Part shown: positions 1-8,537 of the stretch, piece after piece | Layout: each line of letters begins with the position of its first letter | Numbering within the stretch: position 1 is the stretch's first letter | Assembly (NCBI GenBank): GCA_016214695.1 | Contig: JACRNY010000001.1 | Location: 434,001 to 498,000, forward strand | Origin: Nitrosomonadales bacterium | GTDB taxonomy: Bacteria > Pseudomonadota > Gammaproteobacteria > Burkholderiales > Gallionellaceae | DNA length: 64,000 nt | Reading direction: 5' to 3' | The notes under the pieces: model-generated | Databases searched by the model: none | What the model saw: only the letters and a program-made list of their open reading frames with translations | What the model was told of the DNA's origin: nothing | Program-made: the position numbers and the translations under genes

Positions 1-445
1 CGAGCATGGTGGGTTGCGAAGGGCCGTAGATATCGGCATCGAGCATGCCGACGCGCGCGCCTTCGGCGGCCAGCGCCAGCGCCAGGTTGACGGCGGTGGT
101 GCTCTTGCCCACGCCACCCTTGCCGCTCGCTACCGCGATGATGTTCTTCACCCCGTCCACCAGCTTCACACCGCGCTGCACCGCATGCGGCACGACCTTG
201 CTGCTGACGCTCGCTTCGATCTTGCCGGCGCCCGGCAATGCGGATTTGAGGTGAACCTCGATGGCCGCCTTGATCTCGCCCCACACGCTTTTGGCCGGAT
301 AGCCCAGCAGCACGTCCAGGGTCACGTCATTGCCGCTGACCTTGACGTTCTTGATGGATTTGCCGCTGACGAAATCCTTCTTCGTGTTCGGGTCGATCAG
401 GTTCTTCAACGCGTTCTGCACATCTGCTTCGGTAAAACTCATCAT
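1..445 (-). CDS. apbC: Mrp/ApbC/NBP35 family Fe-S carrier ATPase (3' end outside window)
   Basis: P-loop ATPase that carries and delivers Fe-S clusters in the cytoplasm. About 148 residues are visible. The N-terminal part (roughly residues 5-85) has the MIP18/DUF59 look with a DPNTKKDFV stretch, and is followed by the deviant Walker A motif GKGGVGKST near residue 108 and the [11 protein letters not shown] motif near residue 137. Both are diagnostic of the family. Two consecutive ATGs (445 and 442) follow a CAGGAG ribosome site. The gene runs off the left edge. It is the last visible gene of the dsr transcription unit, 88 bp after a cysteine-rich protein gene, and could supply clusters to the many Fe-S proteins of the operon (inference). 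Confidence 0.93.
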   Translation of the reverse strand, partial: MMSFTEADVQNALKNLIDPNTKKDFVSGKSIKNVKVSGNDVTLDVLLGYPAKSVWGEIKAAIEVHLKSALPGAGKIEASVSSKVVPHAVQRGVKLVDGVKNIIAVASGKGGVGKSTTAVNLALALAAEGARVGMLDADIYGPSQPTML

Positions 446-533
446 TCACTCCTGGTTGATATTCGTCCGGGATCGCATCCCGACTAAGACACTCGACATT
501 GTAGCGGGTGGCAGGGTCTGTGAGTGACTACCT

Positions 534-968
534 TTAACCGTGCCTGCCCTTGTAACACTGCGCAGCCGCATGGACGACCTGCGACCACGGGATCTCGGCC
601 CAATCACCCCACTGGCGCAAGGCGTTCTCCGCCAATCCATCCACGTTCGCCACCTCGGCGTCGCCGCGCATCTCCTGCTGCAATCCCTTGAGGCCGCCGC
701 ACTGCACACGCATCTCCTTGGCATGCGGCAGCACCGTATCGTCGTGCAAGGTGCCCAGCGCGAAGGAGAAAGCATGCCGCAACTGACCGTGCAATTCACC
801 GCAACGGGAATGGCTCGCCGCAGTGTGGCAGGTCACCGCTTCGCGCTCGGCGATCTGCTTCCGTTGCGCGCGCTCGCAGGCGACGCAACGTGTCAGCAGT
901 GCCTTCTCGAACACACAGGGGCGTGCCACCACCTCGGCGAACTTCTGCCGGTAGGCGGCTTCGTCCAT
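534..968 (-). CDS. Conserved cysteine-rich protein of unknown function
   Basis: 144 residues, no signal peptide or membrane segment, so probably cytoplasmic. It has seven cysteines at 18, 28, 31, 47, 56, 90 and 138. C28-x2-C31 and the CH/CGEL pair at 47 and 56 look like metal or cluster ligands, and a VQCGGLKGLQ block surrounds C90. It lies 5 bp after the neighbouring 75-aa gene and upstream of the Mrp-type carrier gene, within the tail of the dsr operon. I do not recognise a named family. A role in Fe-S or sulfur handling is inference from the cysteines and the context only. Confidence 0.75.
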   Translation of the reverse strand: MDEAAYRQKFAEVVARPCVFEKALLTRCVACERAQRKQIAEREAVTCHTAASHSRCGELHGQLRHAFSFALGTLHDDTVLPHAKEMRVQCGGLKGLQQEMRGDAEVANVDGLAENALRQWGDWAEIPWSQVVHAAAQCYKGRHG

Positions 969-973
969 GGGAC

Positions 974-1201
974 TTAGTCGTCCCCCAGCTGCGGGGCCGG
1001 CTCGCGCACTTCGTTGAGCAGATCCTCGGCGTGCAGTTCCGACTCGGCGTGGATCATCTTGATGAGCGAGCGCGAATCTTCCGCCTGCTCGGCGCGCAAC
1101 TGCTTGGCACGCGCCGACGCCTCGCGATAGGCATCGAACTGTTCCAGCTTCTGCAGCTGTTTGATGGGGAATTCGGTCACACGGTAGATAAAGTAGGGCA
1201 T
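974..1201 (-). CDS. Small conserved protein of unknown function
   Basis: 75 residues starting MPYFIYRV, with a charged, probably helical centre (EASARAKQLRAEQAEDS) and an acidic C-terminus. It has no cysteines and no signal or membrane segment. It is packed between the ankyrin gene (16 bp away) and the cysteine-rich gene (5 bp away), so it is almost certainly co-transcribed with them. The start is an ATG preceded by an AGGTGA site. I do not recognise a function. Confidence 0.72.
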   Translation of the reverse strand: MPYFIYRVTEFPIKQLQKLEQFDAYREASARAKQLRAEQAEDSRSLIKMIHAESELHAEDLLNEVREPAPQLGDD

Positions 1202-1217
1202 GGTGTCACCTCGTTCG

Positions 1218-1793
1218 TTATTTCGTGCCTGGACGTTTCAGGAAGGTGATGACATTCGCGCCGGGTGCGTTCTTGCTGGCGCAACTGCCCTCGCCCAGTC
1301 CGGCGAGTTGTTCGGCTTCGTGCAACAGATTGATGACGTCGACATAATTCTTCTGCTTCACCATCATCAGGGCGGTATAGCCGCCCTCGTTCTTCGCCAG
1401 CACTTCGGCACCGGCCTGCAACAATGCCTCGACCACTGCCGTCTCGCCATAACCTGCGGCCAGCATGAGCGGGCGCACACCATACCCGATGGCAGCCTCG
1501 ATATTGGCACCGGCAGCGATGAGCGCCTGCACCACCTCGGCGAAGCCGCGCTTCAGCTCGGGGTTGTAGCAGGCCTTCATCAGTGCTCCCCAGCCGGCGT
1601 TGTCGGTCGCATTGACGTCCGCACCGCGGCCGAGCAGCATGCCTACCATGTCGAGGTCGCCCGCATGGGCGGCCAGCATGAGCAGAGTGGCACCCGACTC
1701 GTCGCGTGCATTCACATCCGCTCCTGCAACCAGCATGCGCTGCACCGCAGCGGTATCACCGATCTTCACTGCTGCTATCGACTCTGTAGACAT
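1218..1793 (-). CDS. Ankyrin-repeat protein
   Basis: 191 residues with four to five ankyrin repeats covering about residues 4-160. Repeats carry the usual G-A-T-L-L/T-A-L-M and VV..LL..GA signatures, for example GADVNARDESGATLLMLAA. The short C-terminal tail (GSCASKNAPGANVITFLKR) is not repeat-like. No signal peptide is seen, so it is probably a cytoplasmic protein-protein interaction scaffold. It sits in the downstream part of the dsr operon between an exported protein gene and a 75-aa gene. Its partner is unknown. Confidence 0.85.
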   Translation of the reverse strand: MSTESIAAVKIGDTAAVQRMLVAGADVNARDESGATLLMLAAHAGDLDMVGMLLGRGADVNATDNAGWGALMKACYNPELKRGFAEVVQALIAAGANIEAAIGYGVRPLMLAAGYGETAVVEALLQAGAEVLAKNEGGYTALMMVKQKNYVDVINLLHEAEQLAGLGEGSCASKNAPGANVITFLKRPGTK

Positions 1794-1809
1794 GCGACCT
1801 CCGTTGTGA

Positions 1810-2709
1810 CTATTTCTTGACGGTGTTCTGAAGCGCCTTGCGGATCGCTTCCGGCGATTTCATGATGTTCATGAAGCTGTTCTTGCCCATCATGCTGAGA
1901 TCGGGGAAGTTGATGGCGATACGGAAACGCGCGTACAGCGCATACACCTTGTTGCCCGAGACCAGCACCTCGTACGGCAGGTGCGCAGTGGATTTCACGT
2001 CGCGGAAATCGATCTCGTTCATCATGAAACTGTCGTCCATCGCCTTGCTGTCGCCGCTGCCCTTGAGGCCCACGCCGAACACGCTCTCCTGCTTGCCGGG
2101 GATGTCGACACGGTAGACCTTGGACACGCCGTTCTGGTTGTTCGCCAGCTTGGCATCCACTGCCTGCACCGCTTCCTCATAGCTGCCGTATTCGGCCAGC
2201 TCGCTCGGCTCGTCGAAGTACTCCATGCCGATGGTGTAGTGGTACTTGCGCGCCTGCTTTGCAGTCAGACCCTTGGCACCGAACTCCTCCACCCTGCCCA
2301 GCGCCTTCTCCAGTGCCGCCGACACACCGGACAGGTCGCCGTTCATGCGGTACACATGCGACATGTAGACCGGGTTGGTGTAGCTCACCTGCACTTCCTT
2401 GCCGGCCTCGGTGACCGACACGCGCTGCACCGCACCGTAGCCGCCAGCCTCGGAGGCTGCTGCGTTCTTCTTCAGCTCATCGTTGGTGACGATGATGATA
2501 TTGGCGCCGGCATAGGGCGCGTATTCGCCCACTACGCTGAAGCCGGCTGTGGTCAGCGCAGTCTTCACCTGTGCAGACTTCTCGGCGACGGTTCCGGCCC
2601 CCTTGGAAGCCAGCACGAACGGCTTGAGTTTCACATCGTCGGCCTGTGCGACACCGACACAAAGCAGCAAAGCAGAAAGCAGCATCCTCTTGATCGTCAT
2701 ACGTACCAT
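1810..2709 (-). CDS. Exported protein of unknown function, weakly DUF302-like
   Basis: 299 residues from the ATG at 2709, which follows a GGGAGAG ribosome site. A longer frame to 2772 would overlap cysG and lacks a site. An N-terminal signal peptide (MLLSALLLCVGVAQADD, cleavage after AQA) points to the periplasm. The following part (KTALTTAGFSVVGEY) superficially resembles DUF302 proteins, but I would not assign that family. There are no cysteines in the mature part. It lies 38 bp after cysG in the dsr operon tail. A second, clearer DUF302 protein lies beside soxB in this window. Confidence 0.78.
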   Translation of the reverse strand: MVRMTIKRMLLSALLLCVGVAQADDVKLKPFVLASKGAGTVAEKSAQVKTALTTAGFSVVGEYAPYAGANIIIVTNDELKKNAAASEAGGYGAVQRVSVTEAGKEVQVSYTNPVYMSHVYRMNGDLSGVSAALEKALGRVEEFGAKGLTAKQARKYHYTIGMEYFDEPSELAEYGSYEEAVQAVDAKLANNQNGVSKVYRVDIPGKQESVFGVGLKGSGDSKAMDDSFMMNEIDFRDVKSTAHLPYEVLVSGNKVYALYARFRIAINFPDLSMMGKNSFMNIMKSPEAIRKALQNTVKK

Positions 2710-2747
2710 TATTTCTCTCCCTGGTTGTGTTGGACTACGGTTACAGC

Positions 2748-4127
2748 TTATGTCTTGTGCGGATGGAACCATGCCAGCTTGGCGCGCAGCGTGACCACGC
2801 CGCCGACGATGATGAGCGTCGGCGCCTGCGGTTTCTCGCGCTCGGCGATGGCGGGCAATGTCTTCAAAGTGCCGGTGATGACGCGCTGTGTAGGCTGCGT
2901 ACCATGTTGCACGATGGCGATGGGCGTGCTGTCCGGCATGCCGTGCGCGATCAGCTGCTCACACAGGTAATCCAGCCCGTGCAGCCCCATGTACACCACC
3001 ACCGTCTGCTTGGGCCGCGCCAGCGCTGCCCAATCCAGATTCATCGTGCCATCCTTCAGATGGCCGGTGACGAACATGCACGACTGCGCATAGTCGCGGT
3101 GCGTCAGCGGGATACCCGCATAGGAGGCGACACCGGAGGCCGCAGTGATACCGGGCACCACCTGGAAGGGGATGTTCTCCGCCGCCAGCGTTTCGATCTC
3201 CTCGCCGCCGCGGCCGAAGATGAAGGGATCGCCGCCCTTGAGCCGCAGCACGCGCTTGCCTTGCTTGGCCAGGCGCACCAGCAGCTCGTTGATCTCTTCC
3301 TGCGGCAGCGCGTGGTCGGCACGGCGTTTGCCAACATAGATGCGTTCGGCGTCGCGTCGCGTCATTTCGACGATGGGCTTGGTCACCAGCGCGTCGTACA
3401 CCACCACGTCGGCCTTCTGCATCAGGCGCAGCGCGCGGAAAGTGAGCAGATCGGGATCGCCGGGACCGGCACCTACCAGATACACCTCGCCGCGCTGGAT
3501 GTTGTCCTCGTCCTTGAGCATCTCCTGCAGCATCGCCTCGGCACCGCTCTCGTCGCCGGTCAGCACCTTCTCGGCGACCACTCCCTCGAACACGCTCTCC
3601 CAGAAGATGCGGCGCTTGGGCGGATTGGTGACGCGCGTCTTGACCAGTTCGCGGAAGCGCTCGGCGAAAGCAGCCAGCCGGTTGAAGTTCTGCGGGATCA
3701 CGGTCTCCAGTTTGCCGCGCATCATGCGCGTCAGCACCGGCGAGGCGCCGCCGCTGGAGAAGGCGACCATCAAGGGCGAACGGTCGAGGATCGCAGGCAT
3801 GATGAAGCTGCACAGCTCAGGATCGTCCACCACGTTCACCGGGATGCTGCGATTCTGCGCCAACGCGGAGACCTGCTTGTTCACTTCGCGGTCGTTGGTG
3901 GCGGCGATGACCAGCGTCATGCCGTCGAGGTGTCTGGCATCGAAGCGGGCGACGATCGCCTCGACCCCACCCTGCTTCGCCAGTTCGGCATCGATCTCGG
4001 GGGCGACCACGCGCACCTTGGCACCTGCTTCCAGCAACACGGCTGTCTTGCGCTTGGCGACTTCACCCCCGCCCACCACCAGGCATGGCTTGTCTTTGAC
4101 GTTCGCGAATATCGGCAGGAAATCCAC
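2748..4127 (-). CDS. cysG: Siroheme synthase CysG (dehydrogenase/ferrochelatase-SUMT fusion)
   Basis: 459 residues, the normal length for the trifunctional fusion. The N-terminal Rossmann part has [18 protein letters not shown] (about 18-35), typical of precorrin-2 dehydrogenase/sirohydrochlorin ferrochelatase. The C-terminal uroporphyrinogen-III methyltransferase starts at [15 protein letters not shown] (about 218) and contains [16 protein letters not shown] and [10 protein letters not shown]. It makes siroheme from uroporphyrinogen III. In this place it most likely supplies DsrAB, after amidation by DsrN, and it would also serve the siroheme enzyme NirB encoded further right. It starts 1 bp after the DUF4202 gene. 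Confidence 0.97.
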   Translation of the reverse strand: MDFLPIFANVKDKPCLVVGGGEVAKRKTAVLLEAGAKVRVVAPEIDAELAKQGGVEAIVARFDARHLDGMTLVIAATNDREVNKQVSALAQNRSIPVNVVDDPELCSFIMPAILDRSPLMVAFSSGGASPVLTRMMRGKLETVIPQNFNRLAAFAERFRELVKTRVTNPPKRRIFWESVFEGVVAEKVLTGDESGAEAMLQEMLKDEDNIQRGEVYLVGAGPGDPDLLTFRALRLMQKADVVVYDALVTKPIVEMTRRDAERIYVGKRRADHALPQEEINELLVRLAKQGKRVLRLKGGDPFIFGRGGEEIETLAAENIPFQVVPGITAASGVASYAGIPLTHRDYAQSCMFVTGHLKDGTMNLDWAALARPKQTVVVYMGLHGLDYLCEQLIAHGMPDSTPIAIVQHGTQPTQRVITGTLKTLPAIAEREKPQAPTLIIVGGVVTLRAKLAWFHPHKT

Positions 4128-4128
4128 G

Positions 4129-4764
4129 TTAACCCTTCACTGCTTTCAGGATCAGGGGAACCAGGGCTTCCGGCAACTTGATCTTGCCCGCCAGCGCGAA
4201 CTCGTGTGCACGCTCGGACATCTTGTCCCAGGTCTTCTTGATGATGGGGATCCACTTGTCCTCGGTATAGTCCGGCTTCTGCTGGGCGAAGTGCAGCATG
4301 TAGTGTTCGATGAACACCAGGTCCACCACGTCTTCCATCAGCTGCGTCTCCGGATTGACCTTAAGCGCTTTCTTGCCGACGATGGTCTGCACACGGCCTA
4401 TCATCTCGTCGTCGTAACCGACCTCTTTCATCAGCCTGCCCGCCGTCTCGGCGTGGAACTTGTACAGCCCGGTGCGCCATTGCAGGTAGCCGTTGCGGTC
4501 CATCGGATAATTGCTGCGCGGCGTCTTCCAGCGCTGGATGTGCTGGGCACGGCAGGCCAGCTTGACCGCTTCGGATGCTTCCGGTGCATAGCGTTCCTGC
4601 ATCTCGGTCATGCGCTGCGCATAGAGCAGCTCCTTGGGATATTCCTTGCCGTCGGCCGTTTCCTTGTTGGGGTCTTCGGCGTTGGCCTTGTCGAATGCCG
4701 CGACGGCGGCCTGGTACAGCTTGCTGGTCATGATGTCTTCCCGATAGTTGAAATTGGTTTGCAT
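4129..4764 (-). CDS. DUF4202 family protein
   Basis: 211 residues from the ATG at 4764, which has an AAGGAG site 5 bp ahead. A longer frame to 4818 has no such site. The body ([48 protein letters not shown]) matches the DUF4202 family, a helical soluble protein whose conserved His/Asp/Glu residues resemble an HD-type metal site. The function is not established. The start overlaps the end of dsrN by 37 bp and the stop lies 1 bp before cysG. Placement between two tetrapyrrole genes suggests a siroheme-related role, but this is inference. Confidence 0.85.
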   Translation of the reverse strand: MQTNFNYREDIMTSKLYQAAVAAFDKANAEDPNKETADGKEYPKELLYAQRMTEMQERYAPEASEAVKLACRAQHIQRWKTPRSNYPMDRNGYLQWRTGLYKFHAETAGRLMKEVGYDDEMIGRVQTIVGKKALKVNPETQLMEDVVDLVFIEHYMLHFAQQKPDYTEDKWIPIIKKTWDKMSERAHEFALAGKIKLPEALVPLILKAVKG

Positions 4765-6194
4765 TGCTGCTCCTTGCACCGGCGCACGAAGGCGACGAAG
4801 CGCGTCGCCCAGTAGCAACTGCCGATGGTGCGCAGATGGGTATAGGAAGCCAGCAGGTTATGCAGGATGAGCCCGTCGCGGTCGCCGTCGATGCCGTAAC
4901 CGCGCTCGACATGGTAAGCGAAGCGCAAGTCCGGTGGAAGGTTCTCCAGGCTGGAGTAATGGAATTCGTGGGCACGGATCAAAGGTTGATTTTCACGGTC
5001 GCCTCCTCTCCCGCTTGCGGGGGAGGATTGAGGTGGGGGCAATTCCACTGGTTTGCCCGGGCGCGGCCACGGATGAGCATCATCTTCGCGCAGGTGCACA
5101 TAGCCGCGGCCGATGGGCTTGGCGTGCATCTTCACGTCGCCGGGGATAGCGCCGACCATCTCGTAAGTGCGACCTTCATATTCGATGCCGCGCGACAGGT
5201 ACATCAGGCCGCCGCATTCGGCATAGGCCGGCATGCCGTTTTCGATGGCCTGTTTGATCTGTGAGCGCAGACTGACGTTGGCTTCCAGTTCGGTGGCACA
5301 GGTCTCGGGGAAACCTCCGCCGATGTACAGCCCGTCCACTTCGGGCAGTTGCGCGTCGCGCAGCGCGTCGAACGGCACCAGTTGCGCGCCCGCCGCTTCC
5401 AGTGCCTCGAGATCGTCGGCGTAGTAGAAACCGAAAGAGCGGTCGCGCGCGATGCCTATCTTCACCTTGTCGCCGCAGGGCAGCGGACTGACCTCGGCCT
5501 TGTGCGGCACGGCCAGCGGTTCTTTCTTCGACAAAGCGAGCAGTTTGTCCAGATCGACCTGCTCGGCGATGGCTTCGCCGATCTGTTTGATCTTGGAAGT
5601 GGCGACATGCGACTCGTTGCTGGGCATCAGGCCGAGGTGGCGCTCTTCGATGCTGAGGCGCTCGTCATACTGGATCGCGCCGATCACCGGCACGTCGGTG
5701 TAATGCTCAATGACCTCGCGCAGCTTGGATTCATGGCGGCGACCGCCGAGGTTGTTGAGGATGACGCCGGCGATGTTGATGTCGCGATCGAAGGCCTGAT
5801 AGCCGAGGATCAGCGGCGCGATGCCGCGCGTCATGCCGCGCGCGTCGATCACCAGGACCACCGGCAGGTCGAGCAGTTTGGCCAATGCGGCGTTACTGTT
5901 GCTGCCGTCCAGGGCGAGGCCGTCATACAGCCCCTTGTTGCCCTCGACCAGATTCACCTCGGCGCTGTGTTGGGCGAAGGTGGCGACGATATCGTCGCGC
6001 TCCATCAGATAGAGATCGAGATTGAAGCAGGAGCGGCCGGCAGCCTGACCCAGCCACATCGGGTCGATGTAGTCGGGACCTTTCTTGAATGGCTGCACGG
6101 CATGTCCGCGCGCGGCGAGTGCCGCACACAGGCCGATGCTGACCATGGTTTTGCCGGAAGATTTATGTGCCGCCGAGATTAGGAAACGGTTCAT
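4728..6194 (-). CDS. dsrN: DsrN, siroheme amidase (cobyrinate a,c-diamide synthase family)
   Basis: 488 residues. The N-terminal P-loop part reads SAAHKSSGKTMVSIGLCAAL, followed by KKGPDYIDP. The C-terminal class I glutamine amidotransferase part has IGGGFPE and the nucleophile motif AYAECGGLMYLS, with the catalytic histidine in AHEFHYSS. In the Dsr pathway DsrN amidates siroheme for DsrAB. One oddity: about residues 383-398 are encoded by a palindromic intergenic-type repeat (around 5000-5045), reading PPPQSSPASGRGGD between two conserved blocks. This stretch is a probable surface-loop insertion and the frame stays open. The gene follows dsrP after a 73-bp gap with a strong hairpin. Confidence 0.95.
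   Translation of the reverse strand: MNRFLISAAHKSSGKTMVSIGLCAALAARGHAVQPFKKGPDYIDPMWLGQAAGRSCFNLDLYLMERDDIVATFAQHSAEVNLVEGNKGLYDGLALDGSNSNAALAKLLDLPVVLVIDARGMTRGIAPLILGYQAFDRDINIAGVILNNLGGRRHESKLREVIEHYTDVPVIGAIQYDERLSIEERHLGLMPSNESHVATSKIKQIGEAIAEQVDLDKLLALSKKEPLAVPHKAEVSPLPCGDKVKIGIARDRSFGFYYADDLEALEAAGAQLVPFDALRDAQLPEVDGLYIGGGFPETCATELEANVSLRSQIKQAIENGMPAYAECGGLMYLSRGIEYEGRTYEMVGAIPGDVKMHAKPIGRGYVHLREDDAHPWPRPGKPVELPPPQSSPASGRGGDRENQPLIRAHEFHYSSLENLPPDLRFAYHVERGYGIDGDRDGLILHNLLASYTHLRTIGSCYWATRFVAFVRRCKEQQCKPISTIGKTS
5000..5045. repeat. Palindromic repeat embedded in dsrN
   Basis: CCTCTCCC-GCTTGC-GGGGGAGG followed by ATTGAGGTGGGGGC, in frame within dsrN and encoding PPPQSSPASGRGGD. The same element lies between genes at 58428-58478, and a related one at 20615-20722. 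It falls between conserved parts of the amidotransferase domain. Confidence 0.85.
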
Positions 6195-6229
6195 CTGGGA
6201 CCTCGATCAGCCTGGTGGGATTAAGCGCA

Positions 6230-6260
6230 GAACCGGCACCGCGACGCGATGCCGGTCCTG
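6230..6260 (-). other. Strong hairpin between dsrP and dsrN
   Basis: On the minus strand ACCGGCATCGCG...CGCGGTGCCGGTT forms a long GC stem in the 73 bp between the two genes. There is no T-run after it. It could mark the end of the abundant dsrA-P message, with reduced read-through or differential stability for the downstream cofactor genes. Confidence 0.65.
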
Positions 6261-6267
6261 TACTTGT

Positions 6268-7449
6268 TCAATCCGAGATGTAGGGCTTGTCCTGCGGCAT
6301 GAAGTTCAGCACACGCACGCTGACGGTGGTGATCAGGAAGGCGATGCCCAAGCCGCCGAGTCCGAGCAGGAACTCGTAGATGGAAGGTGCGTAGCTGGCG
6401 ACCTGTCCGTCGGCGAAGCTGCTGCTGACTTCATAACCCGGGAAGATGCTCAACGGATAAGCCTGACCGCCGATGATGAACACATACAGCAGCGCGAAAG
6501 CGCCGAGCACCACTAGCAGCGATGCCACCATGACGCACTTGGTCTTGCCCAGACCGGGGAAGTAGATCAGCAGCAAAGGCAGCACGTTGCCCAGCACGAC
6601 ATAGCCCCACCAGAACAGGTTCGGGTAGACGCCGCCATCGCGCAGGATGAACAGCTCGAAGCCGGTCTGGTGCGCGAAGTACATATTGGTGAAATGGTAG
6701 GTCGCGACCATGTACAGCGAGCCGACCACGAACACGCCGAGCAGGTTCTTGGTACGCTGCAGGATGGCCGGGTCGAGCGTCTTGTCATTCCAGGCGTAGA
6801 TGACTTTCTGAACCACATGGAACACCGCCAGTCCCCAAGCAAAGGACAGCACGATGAACATCGGCGGCAGCAATGCCGAACCGTAGGCCTGGCGCGCGGT
6901 GAGGAATGCGAAGATCAGGCCGGTACCGGTGGTCAGCACGAAACGCCACACAAACACGGCCAGACCGGCCGCCTTGTTGAACGGATTCATGCGCCGCTCC
7001 ATCATCGTCCACAGGTAGACGATGACCAGCGAGAACATGCCGGAATACAGCACCACGTTCCAGGCGAACACCGAAGTGACGTTGTAGTTGGTGGCGGCGA
7101 CGATGATGCGGTCGGGACGGCCCAGATCCAGCATCAGCACGGCAAGTCCGCCTGCCAGCATGGCGATGGACAGCAGGCTGGCCAGCGGCGCACGCGCCTT
7201 GTACACGGCCTTGCCGAACACGGAACCGATGGAAGCGACGTTCAATACGCCGGATGCAGCGACGATCAGGAAGATGGCGAACACGTGCGGCATGCCCCAA
7301 ACGATCTGGTTGTTCATGCCGGAGATGATGTGGCCGTGATGCTCCATCATGTGCACGGCATAGGCACCGCCCAGCACAACCAGGCCACCGATGGCCAGCA
7401 GCACGTAATACAGACGGTTCATGGAGTACAGTTTGGAAAGGTCAGCCAT
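6268..7449 (-). CDS. dsrP: DsrP, NrfD-family integral membrane subunit of the DsrMKJOP complex
   Basis: 393 residues with about ten hydrophobic helices spread over the whole length, as in NrfD/PsrC-type quinone-interacting subunits. Typical blocks are LDLGRPDR (about 126-133) and the helices around WNVVLYSGMF. In the complex DsrP exchanges electrons with the quinone pool in the cytoplasmic membrane and pairs with the periplasmic Fe-S protein DsrO. It starts 3 bp after the dsrO stop. The order dsrJ-dsrO-dsrP is the standard one, which makes the assignment secure. Confidence 0.95.
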   Translation of the reverse strand: MADLSKLYSMNRLYYVLLAIGGLVVLGGAYAVHMMEHHGHIISGMNNQIVWGMPHVFAIFLIVAASGVLNVASIGSVFGKAVYKARAPLASLLSIAMLAGGLAVLMLDLGRPDRIIVAATNYNVTSVFAWNVVLYSGMFSLVIVYLWTMMERRMNPFNKAAGLAVFVWRFVLTTGTGLIFAFLTARQAYGSALLPPMFIVLSFAWGLAVFHVVQKVIYAWNDKTLDPAILQRTKNLLGVFVVGSLYMVATYHFTNMYFAHQTGFELFILRDGGVYPNLFWWGYVVLGNVLPLLLIYFPGLGKTKCVMVASLLVVLGAFALLYVFIIGGQAYPLSIFPGYEVSSSFADGQVASYAPSIYEFLLGLGGLGIAFLITTVSVRVLNFMPQDKPYISD

Positions 7450-7452
7450 GAT

Positions 7453-8169
7453 TTAAAGCCCTTGGTAACGAACGCCGGGGTTCAGTTGCAGGTCGGCGCG
7501 AATCTGCACGGATGCGACGCTGCGCACCTTCTTGTAGATCTCGCTGTTGGCGTCGTTGAGGTCGCCGAACAGAATGGCCTTGTTCTGGCAGGCTTCGGCG
7601 CAGGCCGGGATCTGGCCCTTGTCGATGCGGTGCACGCACAGGGAACAGGCTTCCACCGTGCCCTTGCCGCGCGGCACGTCGGGGTTCTGGTCGGTAAGCG
7701 TCTCATGCACGAAGGAACGCGCCTTGTACGGGCAGGCCATCATGCAATAGCGGCAACCGATGCACAGGTGGCGATCCACCAGCACGATACCGTCGGCGCG
7801 CTTGAACGATGCCTGGGTGGGACAGACATCCACACAGGGCGGATGCTCGCAATGCTGGCACATCATCGGCAACGACAGCGCACGGCCGCTGCTGACATCC
7901 TTGATCTCGATCTTGCGTATCCATTGCGAGTCGGTCGTGCCGGTCTTGCCGGACAAGCCGTTCTCCTTGTTGCAGGCGTTCACGCAGTCGTTGCAGCCTT
8001 CCTTGCACTGGGCGGTGTCGACAAGCATGCCCCAGCGCACTGTCGAGCTGGCAGCTTGCGTATCGCCTTGCGCAGTCTGGTACAACATCATCCCCGGCGC
8101 GATGGCGATGGCCGCGGCACCCGCCGAGGTCTTGAGGAATTGCCGGCGTTGAGTATCGATATCGCTCAT
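7453..8169 (-). CDS. dsrO: DsrO, periplasmic ferredoxin-like subunit of DsrMKJOP
   Basis: 238 residues from the ATG at 8169, which overlaps the dsrJ stop as ATGA and follows AAGGAAG. A Tat signal (TQRRQFLKTSAGAAA) shows export in folded form. Four cysteine clusters bind [4Fe-4S] centres: C-x2-C-x3-C (CKEGCNDC), CQHCEHPPCVDVCP, CIGCRYCMMACPY and CSLCVHRI. This is the usual NrfC/PsrB-like layout. It shuttles electrons between the triheme DsrJ and membrane DsrP. Confidence 0.95.
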   Translation of the reverse strand: MSDIDTQRRQFLKTSAGAAAIAIAPGMMLYQTAQGDTQAASSTVRWGMLVDTAQCKEGCNDCVNACNKENGLSGKTGTTDSQWIRKIEIKDVSSGRALSLPMMCQHCEHPPCVDVCPTQASFKRADGIVLVDRHLCIGCRYCMMACPYKARSFVHETLTDQNPDVPRGKGTVEACSLCVHRIDKGQIPACAEACQNKAILFGDLNDANSEIYKKVRSVASVQIRADLQLNPGVRYQGL

Positions 8170-8537
8170 TTGACTTCCTTGCTCGCGACTTCTGCCTTGC
8201 GTTTGCTGGCGTGACATTCAAAACAGTCGATCTTGACTGCAGCATAACGGTGGCAGCCGACACAGAAGCTGTCTTCGCGCGCCGTCACGCTGTTGTCGCT
8301 GGTGCTGGCGTGGCACTCCACGCAGGCCTTCAATGCTTCGGCCTCGACGCGCACGCCCTTGCGCACCGTTTCGTTGCGCTGGTGCTTGAGCATGTGCATG
8401 TGGTTCTTGCGCATCCACTGCGTATCCTTCACGCACTGCCCGCCCTTGCCGATGTCCAGCTTGGGAGCGTTCGCCTCGGCAGCCAAGGCTGCCGGGATGC
8501 ACAGGCACAACAGCAAAGATACGAGCAGTCTCATCAC
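8166..8537 (-). CDS. dsrJ: DsrJ, triheme c-type cytochrome of DsrMKJOP
   Basis: 123 residues with an uncleaved or cleavable N-terminal signal (MRLLVSLLLCLCIPAALAA). Three CxxCH heme sites are visible: CVECH (72-76), CVGCH (92-96) and CFECH (105-109). C35 in GGQCVKD may be the unusual cysteine axial ligand described for DsrJ. The protein faces the periplasm and passes electrons from sulfur chemistry to DsrO/DsrP. It overlaps dsrL by 4 bp and dsrO by 4 bp, so the three genes are translationally coupled. Confidence 0.95.
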   Translation of the reverse strand: MMRLLVSLLLCLCIPAALAAEANAPKLDIGKGGQCVKDTQWMRKNHMHMLKHQRNETVRKGVRVEAEALKACVECHASTSDNSVTAREDSFCVGCHRYAAVKIDCFECHASKRKAEVASKEVK

